The notes beneath the pieces are model-generated. The model was not told the origin of the DNA. It worked only from the letters and a program-made list of their open reading frames with translations, and made no database searches. Shown piece after piece: positions 44,767-53,978 of a DNA stretch of 64,000 nt. The translations under genes were made by a program, and so were the position numbers. Source of the DNA: CAYLXP01 sp964387425 (GTDB lineage: Bacteria; Verrucomicrobiota; Kiritimatiellia; UBA8416); NCBI GenBank assembly GCA_964387425.1, contig CAYLXP010000005.1:4117-68116 (forward strand). The letters run 5' to 3'. Position 1 is the stretch's first letter; the number at the start of each line of letters is the position of its first letter.

Positions 44767-45879
44767 CTACCCCTTCAACCCCGTCATCGAGATGCCTTCG
44801 ATGAAGGTGCGCTGTGTGAAGAAGAACAGCACAATGATGGGCAGCGCGACGATGGTGCTGGCGGCCATGAGATAGTGCCATTCCGTACCCCCGGACTGGC
44901 TCTGGAAGAACTGCAGGCCGAGCGCAAGTGTGAAGTCCTGCTGGTCGGTTAGATAGATCAACGGCCCGAGGAAGTCGTTCCACGTGTACATAAACTGGAA
45001 GAGACCGACGACCATCAATGCGGGGCGGCAAAGCGGCAGCATAATCTGCCAGAAGATTCTGAATTCGCTGCACCCGTCGACGCGGGCCGCGTCGGAGAGG
45101 TCTTTCGGGATGGTCAGGAAGAACTGCCGCAAGAGAAATACATTGAATGCGCCTGCAAAAAAAGCCCCCACCCAGAGTGGCCGCAAGGTCCCGATCCATC
45201 CGAGCCAGCGAAACATGCAGTAGAGCGGGACCATGACAACGGGGAAGGGGATCATCATCGTTCCCAGTGCAAGGATGAACACCTTGTCACGGCCTTTCCA
45301 CGAGACGCAGGCAAAGCCATAGGCGGCCAGGGCGCTGGAGAGTACCGTTCCCAACACGGTCAAGAAGCAGAGGATGAGTGTGTTCTTGAGATAGACCGGG
45401 AACATCCCCATGGCTTTGACCGCGTTAACGTAGTTCTTCCAGCGGAACGCGACCTTCCGGCTGATTGCGCTGATGGGGACTGCGATGCGGCTTTCGTCTT
45501 CTTCCGTTGATATCATCGCCCATGGGGCGTCGGGCGATGCGCTGACGGACTGCAGAACGGTGACGGGTTCCCCCTGCCCGTTCTTCAGAATCAACTTCCC
45601 TTCGCGGATGCTGGACTGGGGCACAACCAGTACTCGCGACTCACCGACGCGCTGTATCACGCAGGCAGGCTCTTCAATGGTGATGCCACGCCGTATCGGC
45701 AGTTGTTCTCCGTCAACATTCGCATAGAGCTGATAAGGGACCCAGGTCGGAGGGAGTGACATTGTCTGTTCAATCGGTTTCAGCGCTGTCGAGATCATCC
45801 AGACCAGGGGGAATAGAAAAATGACTGCCCCTCCCAGCAGGGCGGCGTAGACCATGAGTCGTGCTACAAGCCGCTTCAT
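44767..45879 (-). CDS. Sugar ABC transporter permease (MalG type) with periplasmic insertion
   Basis: The 370-residue permease has the EAA loop of CUT1 transporters (DAARVDGCSEFRIFWQIMLP) and the usual MalG-type segments, ending ISMTGLKG. It is about 90 residues longer than typical members (~280) because of an insertion between the first membrane helix and RWKNYVNAVKAM, rich in beta-like sequence (ACVIQRVGESRVLVVPQSSI). It overlaps the MalF-type gene by four bases. No ATPase gene is present, so a shared MsmX/MalK-like ATPase must be encoded elsewhere. Confidence 0.9.
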   Translation of the reverse strand: MKRLVARLMVYAALLGGAVIFLFPLVWMISTALKPIEQTMSLPPTWVPYQLYANVDGEQLPIRRGITIEEPACVIQRVGESRVLVVPQSSIREGKLILKNGQGEPVTVLQSVSASPDAPWAMISTEEDESRIAVPISAISRKVAFRWKNYVNAVKAMGMFPVYLKNTLILCFLTVLGTVLSSALAAYGFACVSWKGRDKVFILALGTMMIPFPVVMVPLYCMFRWLGWIGTLRPLWVGAFFAGAFNVFLLRQFFLTIPKDLSDAARVDGCSEFRIFWQIMLPLCRPALMVVGLFQFMYTWNDFLGPLIYLTDQQDFTLALGLQFFQSQSGGTEWHYLMAASTIVALPIIVLFFFTQRTFIEGISMTGLKG

Positions 45880-46766
45880 GCGTCACCTCCCGCGTAGTGG
45901 ACGTATCTGCGGGAAAGTCGTGTTGCCAGCAGGGTAAGCGCCATGATGAGAATGAAGAGGACCCATGCCATGGCGCAGGCATATCCCATCTGGCGGTACT
46001 CGAACGCATTCTGAAACAGGTAGACGGCATAAAACAGGGCGGAACGGTTCGGCCCACCGCCCCCCAGCATGATGTAGGGTTGGGCGAATACCTGCAGTGA
46101 TCCGATGATGCCCATAATGAGGTTGAAGTAGATCACGGGGGAGATTGATGGAATGGTGATGTTCCACAGCTTTGCCCACGCCGTTGCGCCGTCTATCTCT
46201 GCCGACTCGTACAGCGTGCGGGGAACATCCTGCAGTGCCGCCAGGTAGATGACGACGGTATTGCCGATACCCCAGAGCGACATGAGCACGAGAGACGGTT
46301 TCGTCCATTTCTCGTCTGCCAGCCATTGTGGCCCCTCGATGCCGAACCAGCTCAGTGCGTGATTGATCAGGCCGTAGCTACCGTTCAGGAGCCACCACCA
46401 CAGGATGGCGCTGGCGACGATGGGGACGAGTGACGGTAGGAAGAATATTGTCCGGAAGATGGAGCGTCCCTTGATTGGCTGGTTCAGCAGCACCGCGACC
46501 AGCAAGGATACCACCATGCCGAGCGGAAGAGAGAGCGCCGCGTAGTAGAGGGTGTTAACCAGGGACTTCCAGAAGACCGAATCCGTCACCATGTCCCGGT
46601 AGTTGAGCGTGCCGATCCAAACGGGGCTTTGTAGCACGTCATAGTCACAGAACGAGAAGTAGACGGAGGCGACCAGGGGGTAGAGAGAGAACGCAAGGAA
46701 CCCGATAATCCAGGGGCTGATGAAGGCCAGTCCGGTGCGGAGGTTGTTGCGCTCACCGCGTGTCAT
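45876..46766 (-). CDS. Sugar ABC transporter permease (MalF type)
   Basis: The 296-residue permease has six predicted membrane segments and the EAA loop YESAEIDGATAWAKLWNITIP. I chose the ATG at 46766 (GGAGAA upstream); the longer open frame reads through the binding-protein gene in another phase and looks non-coding. It overlaps the binding-protein gene by 14 bases and the second permease by four. Substrate is probably an oligosaccharide, from family membership only. Confidence 0.93.
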   Translation of the reverse strand: MTRGERNNLRTGLAFISPWIIGFLAFSLYPLVASVYFSFCDYDVLQSPVWIGTLNYRDMVTDSVFWKSLVNTLYYAALSLPLGMVVSLLVAVLLNQPIKGRSIFRTIFFLPSLVPIVASAILWWWLLNGSYGLINHALSWFGIEGPQWLADEKWTKPSLVLMSLWGIGNTVVIYLAALQDVPRTLYESAEIDGATAWAKLWNITIPSISPVIYFNLIMGIIGSLQVFAQPYIMLGGGGPNRSALFYAVYLFQNAFEYRQMGYACAMAWVLFILIMALTLLATRLSRRYVHYAGGDA

Positions 46767-48168
46767 GAGTTCTCCATTCTTCCAATCGTTTGTCCTGGAC
46801 GGCATCCCAACGGCGCATGACGCGAGCGAACTTCCAGCTGACGCGTTCCTGTACATCGTCGAGAGCCTCCGCGGCGCCGGCGGATTTGGCCAGGACGCGG
46901 TCAGCCGCCACCAGGAGCTCGCTCTTGTATTCGAACCACATGGCAAGCTGCGGGGTGCGCCGTGCCTGTGGACTCTTGGCCAGCTCAATGAAGACCTCAA
47001 TCGCCGGGTTGGGGTGGCGCTTCACGAAGTCATCACTGTACTCAAGCAGGGGACTGAATTTGCGCTGTCCCAAGTTCAGCTTCTCAAGTGCAGGCCGGGT
47101 GTGAACGTACTTAATGAACTCGAATGCCTCGTCCGGGTGCTTTGCGCCACGCGGAATCACAAGGACATCAGATTCCGCGATCGTAACGTTCGGATAGCGT
47201 ACGGGGTCCGACGACGGAAAGGGCGCTGCATTCCACTCGAGATGTGGCGCGTACTTCTGGATGAAGTTGTTCATCCAGGTTCCTTGCAGGGTCATCGCAA
47301 CGCGCCCATCCAGAAACGGGTTCTGCGGTGACGCGAAGTTCCCGGAGGCGGCCCCGAATTTCCTCAGGTTGTCCACTCCATATTTTTCGGCGTACGATCC
47401 GACCCAGCGGTAGGCGGCCTGGACTCCCGGACTACTGGCCGTGATGGTTCGTTCTCCATCCCAGAGCTCGCCCCCAAACCACCAGCACCACTGTTCCATC
47501 CACCAGCCCGGCTCCTGGGGCAGGTGTCCAATCTGGATGATGTCGAATTCCTTGCCGGCTTGTTCGGAGGGCGTCAGTTCGGGGTAGCGTAGTCGAACGC
47601 GTTTGCCGTTTCGATTGACCTCAACGACGGTGAGCTGCTCGGTAAATAGCTCCAATTCAGCGAGAGAGCTGGGAGGTCTGTCGGGATCCAGTCCGGCATC
47701 GCGAAAGAGACGTTTGTTCCAATGCAGGGCAAGTGTTGCCGGCGCTGATGGCAGCCCCCACGTGAACCCGCGATGTTGGCAGAGCTGCCATATAACGGGG
47801 ATGTAAAGGTCCCCTGTGATACCTGCAACCTTCAGGCGTCCATCGAGTGGAATGAGCGCGCCCTTTTCCGCGAAGTCCGGGATATTCTGAGACCAGAGTC
47901 CGGCTACATCCGGAGGATTGCCGCCGGCGGCTGCGAGCAGGAGCTTCTGATCGATCAGGCCGACACTCAGCATGCGTACTTCGATGCGATCCTGGGATGC
48001 GTTGAAGTCATCGATGACGGCCTGCATGGCTTCAGCTTCAAATCCCGTCCATTTCTCCCAGTAGTGAACGATGGTGCGCCCGCCGTTCGACTCCGATGAA
48101 CGGGGGGCACAGGAGATTCCACAGGCGGCGATGAGCCCGGCGACCACAACTGTTCGAATGACATGCAT
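46753..48168 (-). CDS. ABC transporter solute-binding lipoprotein (CUT1 family)
   Basis: The 471-residue protein has a lipoprotein signal (VVVAGLIAACGISC, with two possible lipobox cysteines) and the extracellular-solute-binding fold: TIVHYWEKWTGFEAEAMQAVIDDFN, AAAGGNPPDVAGLW, and GRVAMTLQGTW near the middle. An additional ~60-residue helical tail (PALEKLNLGQRKFSPLLEYS and onward) is normal for the family. It is first in the transporter operon. Divergent 115 bases away is the PQQ-propeller gene. The substrate is unknown. Confidence 0.9.
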   Translation of the reverse strand: MHVIRTVVVAGLIAACGISCAPRSSESNGGRTIVHYWEKWTGFEAEAMQAVIDDFNASQDRIEVRMLSVGLIDQKLLLAAAGGNPPDVAGLWSQNIPDFAEKGALIPLDGRLKVAGITGDLYIPVIWQLCQHRGFTWGLPSAPATLALHWNKRLFRDAGLDPDRPPSSLAELELFTEQLTVVEVNRNGKRVRLRYPELTPSEQAGKEFDIIQIGHLPQEPGWWMEQWCWWFGGELWDGERTITASSPGVQAAYRWVGSYAEKYGVDNLRKFGAASGNFASPQNPFLDGRVAMTLQGTWMNNFIQKYAPHLEWNAAPFPSSDPVRYPNVTIAESDVLVIPRGAKHPDEAFEFIKYVHTRPALEKLNLGQRKFSPLLEYSDDFVKRHPNPAIEVFIELAKSPQARRTPQLAMWFEYKSELLVAADRVLAKSAGAAEALDDVQERVSWKFARVMRRWDAVQDKRLEEWRTHDTR

Positions 48169-48283
48169 CAGTGTTAGTGTCTATCAGGATTTCGTTCTGT
48201 TTGTCTATTGGGGGTTTGGCAGGTAGTGGCTATAGTCACTGAACACGACGATTAAGTACCCTCTATACTGACAGGGAGCTCGA

Positions 48284-51200
48284 ATGAGAACAATGATGAG
48301 AACGGTCCTATGGGTTGCCACGATGGCGTGGCTGGTTGGAAGCGCGAATGCCGGAGTAACGGAGCTTGGCGGCGGGATTGCCGTGCAGTTGGGCTGCGGA
48401 GACGGGAAGGCCCTGGTCAAGCTGGCGTCGGACGGCAACTGCCTCGTGCACGGGCTGGACAAGGATGCCGGAACCGTGGCGAAAGCCAGGGAGTATCTCC
48501 GTTCGAAGAAGCTTTATGGTGATGTGTCGGTGGCCGTCTACGACGGCAAGACGCTTCCTTACGGCGACAATGTCGTCAACCTGATCACGGGTGACAGCCT
48601 GGGTGGGATATCGAAGCAGGAGGCCCTGCGTGTGCTCGTGCCGGGCGGCGCCATGGTTATTGACGGCAAGAAGACGGTCAAGCCTTGGCCCAAGAACATC
48701 GATGACTGGCCCCAGTATTTGAATAAGGCCGACAACAATGCGGTGGCCATGGACTCCGTGGTCGGGCCGCCACGCCGCCTGCAGTGGATGGACAAACCAA
48801 TCTGGGCTCGCTCGCACATGGCGATCTCGACTACGATTGCCTTGGTTTCGGGAAATGGCCGGTTGTTCTCCATTGAAGACACGGCTCCCACGGCAAATCC
48901 CTACCTTCCGACGGCATTCAAGATCGTTGCCCGCGATGCTTTCAACGGGCGAACGTTGTGGACGCGCGAGATCACCAACTGGGACAGCATCACGATGTAT
49001 ATCAAGTGCCTGCCGGTGCAGCAGCAGCGTCGCATGGCTGTTGCCGGCGACACGCTATATTGCACGTTTGAGCTCGAGGGCGCGGTTTCTGCCATCGATG
49101 CTGCCACGGGTAAGGTGCTGAAGGTCTACAAGGGCACGGATCCCACGCAGGAGCTTGCCTATGATGATGGTATTCTCTTCCTCAACGTGGGCGAGCGCTT
49201 TCCGTCGGCGGCGTACAACATCGTGAAGACGAAGGGTAAGCCGTTCGTCGAAGGCGTGGATCCGTCACAGCCGTTCCACGGCAGCGGTTTTCGCGAGGGG
49301 TACGATCCGGAGATCCAGGACAAGGAGAACCCGGTCAGTGTGATCATGGCCGTGGACCCGAAGAGCGGAAAGACACTCTGGAAAACGGAACCGCTCAATA
49401 AGTATACGGCAGCGACCCTTTCCATCAAGAACGGCCGCGCAGTCTACCAGACCGCGGACGGCGTGTTCTGCGTCAACGCCCGCACGGGCGAATCGCTCTG
49501 GGCCAACAAGAAGCCGATCATGAATGCGCTGGGGCACGACTCCGGAACTCCGGGCACACTGCCCAACACGATGGTGATCACGGACGACAAGGTCTTCTCC
49601 GTGGAACAGAAAACCGACAAACCCCAGAAGGCGTCCGTTCCCAAGTACACGCTGCGCACCTACTCGGTTGAAGACGGTAAGCTCCTCTGGGAGGCCCCCG
49701 TGGCGGGGAATTACGAAGCGTCGGCTGACATTTTCGTGGTGCATGGATCCCTTTGGGTCGGGGGCGGGGCGGCACCAGCCCAGTACAACATTGAAACGGG
49801 CGAAGTCATCAAGACGGTGAAGCAGAAGATGAATGGCCCCATGGGGCATGACCGTTGTTATCGGAACATGATCACGGAGCGGTACTACATCAACAGCAAG
49901 ACCGGTGGTGCCGATTTCATCAACCTGAAAACGGGAGAAGAACTTCCCCATCATTGGACGCGCGGCGGTTGCGGAATGGGTGTTTTGCCCGCCAATGGGC
50001 TTCTCTACTCCACGCCCTATTCCTGTGTGTGCAGTGTGGGGTCTATGTTCCAGGGTATGAATGCTTTTGCGCCCGTCTCCGGGCTGACCAAGTCGAATGA
50101 TCCTGTTCCTGTTTCCCGTTCGGTTCGCCTGGAGAAGGGGCCGGCCTACGGAAAGGTGCGTGATGGTGCTCCGGCCGGTGTCGATGATTGGCCGGTCTAT
50201 CGCTGTGACGGCGCGCGCAGCGGTATTGCCACGAGCAAGGCAAGCTCCGGCCTGAAACCCAAATGGACAGCAAAGCTAGCGACCCGTGGTAGCGCCCTGA
50301 CAAGCGCGGCCGGCAAGGTGTTCGTTGCTGATATCGACACGCATACGCTGTACGCCCTGGATGGCGGCGATGGAGAGACGGTTTGGCAGTTCACCGCTGA
50401 CGGGCGAATCGATTCGCCACCTTCCTACTACAAGGGCATGGTCTTCTTCGGTTCGCGTGATGGCTGGCTGTATTGCCTGCGCGCAACAGATGGTGAGCTG
50501 GTATACCGCTTCAAGGATCTGCCTGACCGGTTGATCTGCGCTTTCGGTCAGTTCGAGTCTGCCTGGCCGGTCTCCGGCAGCGTCCTGGTGCTGGATGGCA
50601 AGATCTACTTTGCCGCGGGGCACTCCTCGTTCCTCGATGGCGGGATGTTCCTCTACTGCCTCGACCCTGCAACGGGCAAGGTGCTTAACAGCCGTGGGGT
50701 CTACGGTCCGTTCGACGAGACAACCGGATTCCCCGTGGCGGCCAAGGGTGCTGAAGCCCAGGCAGGTTTCAAAAATGGGATACTGGTGTCCCGGGGGGAT
50801 GGGATTCACCTGCGTCAGAAGAGCTTCGGCGAGGACCTCTCAGATGCCTCAACAGGGCAGCCTCACATCCTCCCCATCACGGGATTCCTGGACGCTCAGC
50901 CGCAGCACCGCACCGGTTGGATGTTGGCTTCTTCGGTTCGGTGGTGGCAGAGCGGCGTCAAGGACATCCTGGTGTCTGACGGCACGGATGCCTATGAGGT
51001 CGAAGGGTTCCCGGTCTACCACAATCACTCCTACTTCGACCCCCGGCGCAGCGGATACAAGCTGATAGCATCAACCGCCGGCGCGCCGCCACCCGCGGAA
51101 CCGGAAAAACCGAAGCGTGGAGGCAAGTCCAAGAAGAAAACCAAGAGTCGCGGCTCACAGAGGTCGGAGAAGTGGCGCACGAATATTCCCATCACGGGCA

Positions 51201-51460
51201 AAGCCATCGGCCTGGCCGGCGATGTTCTTTTCGTGGCCGGCGAACCGATGACATTCAAGGGTGATGTGTCGCACAAGACGTACGCCGACGCCTACGCCGG
51301 GAAGCTTGGTGGGCGACTGCTGGCCGTCTCGGCGACGGATGGAAAGACACTGGCCGAGTACAAGCTCAATGCCGCTCCCGCCTGGGATGGAATCGCCATC
51401 GCCGGCGGGCAGCTCTTCATCAGCCTCGCCGACGGTTCCGTGCAGTGTTTTGGGGAGTAG
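48284..51460 (+). CDS. Secreted fusion of methyltransferase-like domain and PQQ-type beta-propeller
   Basis: The 1058-residue protein has a signal peptide (TVLWVATMAWLVGSANAG), then residues ~25-135 that look like a class I methyltransferase fold (VQLGCGDGKALVKLA; HGLDKDAGTVAKAREYL; VVNLITGDSLGGISKQEALRVLVPGG). The remainder is a large PQQ-like propeller with repeated blades (DAFNGRTLWTREI, DAATGKVLKVYKG, DPKSGKTLWKTEP, ALDGGDGETVWQFTADG, SATDGKTLAEYKL). A lysine-rich linker (KPKRGGKSKKKTK) lies near residue 945. SAM is not expected outside the cytoplasm, so the first domain is likely a repurposed scaffold. AGGGAG precedes the ATG. Confidence 0.85.
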   Translation: MRTMMRTVLWVATMAWLVGSANAGVTELGGGIAVQLGCGDGKALVKLASDGNCLVHGLDKDAGTVAKAREYLRSKKLYGDVSVAVYDGKTLPYGDNVVNLITGDSLGGISKQEALRVLVPGGAMVIDGKKTVKPWPKNIDDWPQYLNKADNNAVAMDSVVGPPRRLQWMDKPIWARSHMAISTTIALVSGNGRLFSIEDTAPTANPYLPTAFKIVARDAFNGRTLWTREITNWDSITMYIKCLPVQQQRRMAVAGDTLYCTFELEGAVSAIDAATGKVLKVYKGTDPTQELAYDDGILFLNVGERFPSAAYNIVKTKGKPFVEGVDPSQPFHGSGFREGYDPEIQDKENPVSVIMAVDPKSGKTLWKTEPLNKYTAATLSIKNGRAVYQTADGVFCVNARTGESLWANKKPIMNALGHDSGTPGTLPNTMVITDDKVFSVEQKTDKPQKASVPKYTLRTYSVEDGKLLWEAPVAGNYEASADIFVVHGSLWVGGGAAPAQYNIETGEVIKTVKQKMNGPMGHDRCYRNMITERYYINSKTGGADFINLKTGEELPHHWTRGGCGMGVLPANGLLYSTPYSCVCSVGSMFQGMNAFAPVSGLTKSNDPVPVSRSVRLEKGPAYGKVRDGAPAGVDDWPVYRCDGARSGIATSKASSGLKPKWTAKLATRGSALTSAAGKVFVADIDTHTLYALDGGDGETVWQFTADGRIDSPPSYYKGMVFFGSRDGWLYCLRATDGELVYRFKDLPDRLICAFGQFESAWPVSGSVLVLDGKIYFAAGHSSFLDGGMFLYCLDPATGKVLNSRGVYGPFDETTGFPVAAKGAEAQAGFKNGILVSRGDGIHLRQKSFGEDLSDASTGQPHILPITGFLDAQPQHRTGWMLASSVRWWQSGVKDILVSDGTDAYEVEGFPVYHNHSYFDPRRSGYKLIASTAGAPPPAEPEKPKRGGKSKKKTKSRGSQRSEKWRTNIPITGKAIGLAGDVLFVAGEPMTFKGDVSHKTYADAYAGKLGGRLLAVSATDGKTLAEYKLNAAPAWDGIAIAGGQLFISLADGSVQCFGE

Positions 51461-51492
51461 CTCAATGAGCGTTGATTCGTAGGGTGTCGCCC

Positions 51493-51616
51493 TGTGCTCA
51501 ATGCCGGTCGGGCCAGAGGCCCAACCCTACCATTCGGCTGCTGAAAGGTGATTCCATAGTATGGTAGGGCTGGGCCTCCGGCCCGGCCGGGATCAACGAG
51601 CAATCGTCCGCCTGTA
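51493..51616 (+). repeat. 124-bp REP pair, left flank of the transposase gene
   Basis: It starts TGTGCTCAATGCCGGTCGGG and contains two facing REP units: CGGTCGGGCCAGAGGCCCAA...CTACCA and TGGTAGGGCTGGGCCTCCGG...GATCAACG. Each unit has its own GC-rich palindrome. The copy at 52183-52306 is the same length, same orientation and nearly identical. Confidence 0.85.
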
Positions 51617-51647
51617 GAATTCGGGTCCCCGAACGAATTGCTTGTCC

Positions 51648-52142
51648 ATGCGCACCCGTGATGACATGGTCGGCAACATGAAAGAGAATCAACAGCGTTC
51701 GGTTCGCAAGGTTCTTCCGCATGGCGTACCTAATGGCGTGGACACTGACCGCGCCATCTTCTCTATCACCATCAACTGCAATGAGCGTGGGCCCAATCAA
51801 CTTTGTCGCGATGAAGTCGCGTCCGTCATCTTCGAGTCAGCCAAGCATTATGTGGACATGGGGAAGTGGCACCCTCGGCTGCTTCTCCTTATGCCGGATC
51901 ACATGCATATGATAACGACATTCGCTCTGCGCGAGTCCACGATGCGTAGCATCATTGAGCCATGGAAGGGGTGGTTAAAGAAGAATGCAGGGATCACGTG
52001 GCAACGCGGGTTCTTCGATCATCGATTGCGAGATGAGCGGGAGGTGCAGGAGAAGGCTGACTACGTGCTGTTGAATCCCGTTCGTGCGGGGCTGGTTGAG
52101 ACGCCGGAAGCGTGGCGATGGAAGCGAATGTCGCCGTGGTAG
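51648..52142 (+). mobile_element. REP-associated tyrosine transposase (RAYT), Y1 family
   Basis: The 164-residue protein is a single-tyrosine HUH transposase of the IS200/RAYT group: HUH motif H85-M-H87 (LMPDHMHMITTF) and catalytic Tyr139 (EKADYVLLNPVRAGLV). SITINCNERG and KHYVDMGKWHPRLLLLMP are family-typical. The ATG at 51648 is likely; no strong ribosome site is visible. It sits between two 124-bp REP pairs and carries no terminal inverted repeats of its own, as expected for RAYTs. It appears intact and probably mobilises the REP units seen here and at 35.8 kb. Confidence 0.88.
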
Positions 52143-52182
52143 TTTGTGTGCTCAGCGAGCGCTGATTATTGGGTCGTGGTTC

Positions 52183-52306
52183 TGTGCTCAATGCCGGTCG
52201 GGCCAGAGGCCCAACCCTACCATTCGACTGATGAAAGGGGGGCTCGGGTATGGTAGGGCTGGGCCTCCGGCCCGGCCGGGATCAACGAGCAATCGTCCGC
52301 ATGTAG
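52183..52306 (+). repeat. 124-bp REP pair, right flank of the transposase gene
   Basis: This is a direct, nearly identical repeat of 51493-51616, ending AATCGTCCGCATGTAG versus AATCGTCCGCCTGTAG. It lies 96 bases upstream of the sialate O-acetylesterase start and could affect its expression. Confidence 0.85.
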
Positions 52307-52401
52307 AGCTTCGCCTCGCCGAATCCTGCCTTGTCGCCTCAACGCTCATCACGCTACTCTCACCCGGATTGATTTCAATGTGCCCAAAGAAAGGACTACC
52401 C

Positions 52402-53976
52402 ATGACCAAGCAGATCTTCGCCTTCGTCGCCGCCTCCCTGGTTGCCGCGCTCTCCTCTTCCGTTCATGCTGAAACACGTCTGCCGGCGCTCTTTGGCAGC
52501 CACATGGTGTTGCAGCGCGACATGCCTGTGAAAGTCTGGGGTTGGGATGAAGCGGGGCAGACTGTGACGGTTGAATTCGCTGGTCAGACCAACTCGACCA
52601 CTGCAAACAGTGACGGGGATTGGGTCGCCGTGCTCGATGCACTGGAGACGTCCGCCGAAGGACGAGACCTCGTCATTACCGGGTCCTCCACTCAGCGTTT
52701 CAACGATGTCCTCGTCGGCGAAGTATGGCTTTGCTCGGGGCAGTCGAACATGCAGTGGCCCGTGCAGGCATCGAATGACCCCGACCTGGAGAGCCTGACG
52801 GCCAAGTATCCCAAGATCCGCTTCATCTCCGTCCCGCAGGTCGGGACGCAGGAGTTGCAGGATGATTTCAAGGGGCAGTGGGATCTCTGTACGCCGGAGA
52901 CGGTGAAGCAGTTTTCGGCCGTGGGCTACTACTTCGGGCGTCAGCTCCACCAGACGCTCGATATTCCGATTGGTCTGATTGATAACGCCTGGGGCGGCTC
53001 TGCTGCCGAAGCGTGGGTCAGTCGTGGTGTGTTGGAAGCGGACCCGGACTACGAACGCTATATGAACGAATGGCGGGAGAAAGAGCACGGGTACGATTTC
53101 GACAAGCAGATGGCGAACTACAAAGTGAAGCTGGAAGAGTGGAAGGCGAAAGCGGCGGCTGCGAAAACCGAAGGCAAGCGCGAGCCGAACCGGCCGCGTC
53201 CGCCGCGGGACATCATGCGTGGCCAGCACCGTCCCGGCAACCTGTATGCCGGCGTACTGCATCCCATCATCGGCTACGGCATTCGCGGCGCTATCTGGTA
53301 CCAGGGCGAAAGCAACGCTGGGCGCGCCTGGAACTACCGTAAGCTCTTCCCGCTCATGATTTCGCACTGGCGCAAGCAGTGGGGGCAGGGTGAATTCCCG
53401 TTCTACTGGGTGCAGCTTGCCGATTTCAGAGCGGAGGTGGATGCGCCGGTCGAGAGCAACTGGGCCGAGCTGCGTGAGTCGCAGACGATGACCCAGAAAC
53501 TCCCGAATACGGGCCAGGCCGTGATCACGGACCTCGGTGAAGGCTGTGACATCCACCCGAAGAACAAGCAGGACGTGGCCAAGCGCCTGGCGCGATTGGC
53601 ATTGGCGAAGGACTACGGAATCAACATCGTTCACCGCAGCCCGGAGTACCGCTCCATGAAGGTGGAGGGCAATGCCATCGTCGTGACGTTTGACCACGTT
53701 GGCGGCGGCATGGACACATTTGACGTGAACGAGCCGATTGGCTTTGCGATCTGCGGGGAAGACAAGGTGTGGCATTGGGCCAAGGCCAAGATTCAGGGCA
53801 AGGATCGTGTGCGCGTCTGGTGTGACGATGTCGCGGCGCCGGTAGCCGTGCGCTATGCCTGGGCCGATAATCCCGTCTGCAACTTGCAGAATAGGGAAGG
53901 GCTCCCCGCCACGTCGTTCCGTACCGACGACTTTCCGCTGACCACGAAGCCCGCCGAGTCTCCGGCTGACAAGTAG
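52402..53976 (+). CDS. Sialate O-acetylesterase-like (SASA) esterase, secreted
   Basis: The 524-residue protein has a signal peptide (IFAFVAASLVAALSSSVHAE) and SGNH-type catalytic features: LCSGQSNMQWP with the nucleophilic serine, GLIDNAWGGSAAEAW, AIWYQGESNAG and the Asp-x-x-His block EGCDIHPKNKQDVAKRL. A lysine-rich helical insertion (residues ~245-280) splits the domain, as in many PVC homologues. It removes O-acetyl groups from sugars. The ATG at 52402 is the start nearest the signal peptide; upstream frame runs through repeats. A sulfatase gene follows two bases after its stop. Confidence 0.9.
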   Translation: MTKQIFAFVAASLVAALSSSVHAETRLPALFGSHMVLQRDMPVKVWGWDEAGQTVTVEFAGQTNSTTANSDGDWVAVLDALETSAEGRDLVITGSSTQRFNDVLVGEVWLCSGQSNMQWPVQASNDPDLESLTAKYPKIRFISVPQVGTQELQDDFKGQWDLCTPETVKQFSAVGYYFGRQLHQTLDIPIGLIDNAWGGSAAEAWVSRGVLEADPDYERYMNEWREKEHGYDFDKQMANYKVKLEEWKAKAAAAKTEGKREPNRPRPPRDIMRGQHRPGNLYAGVLHPIIGYGIRGAIWYQGESNAGRAWNYRKLFPLMISHWRKQWGQGEFPFYWVQLADFRAEVDAPVESNWAELRESQTMTQKLPNTGQAVITDLGEGCDIHPKNKQDVAKRLARLALAKDYGINIVHRSPEYRSMKVEGNAIVVTFDHVGGGMDTFDVNEPIGFAICGEDKVWHWAKAKIQGKDRVRVWCDDVAAPVAVRYAWADNPVCNLQNREGLPATSFRTDDFPLTTKPAESPADK

Positions 53977-53978
53977 CG

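Noticed and set aside
45876..47000. Longer 374-codon start for the MalF-type permease
   Set aside because: The first 78 codons overlap the solute-binding protein gene in another frame and look non-coding; the ATG at 46766 has a ribosome site.
51469..52306. CRISPR array from the repeated segments around the transposase
   Set aside because: Only two long copies exist, 690 bp apart, with a gene between them; no regular short spacers or Cas genes.
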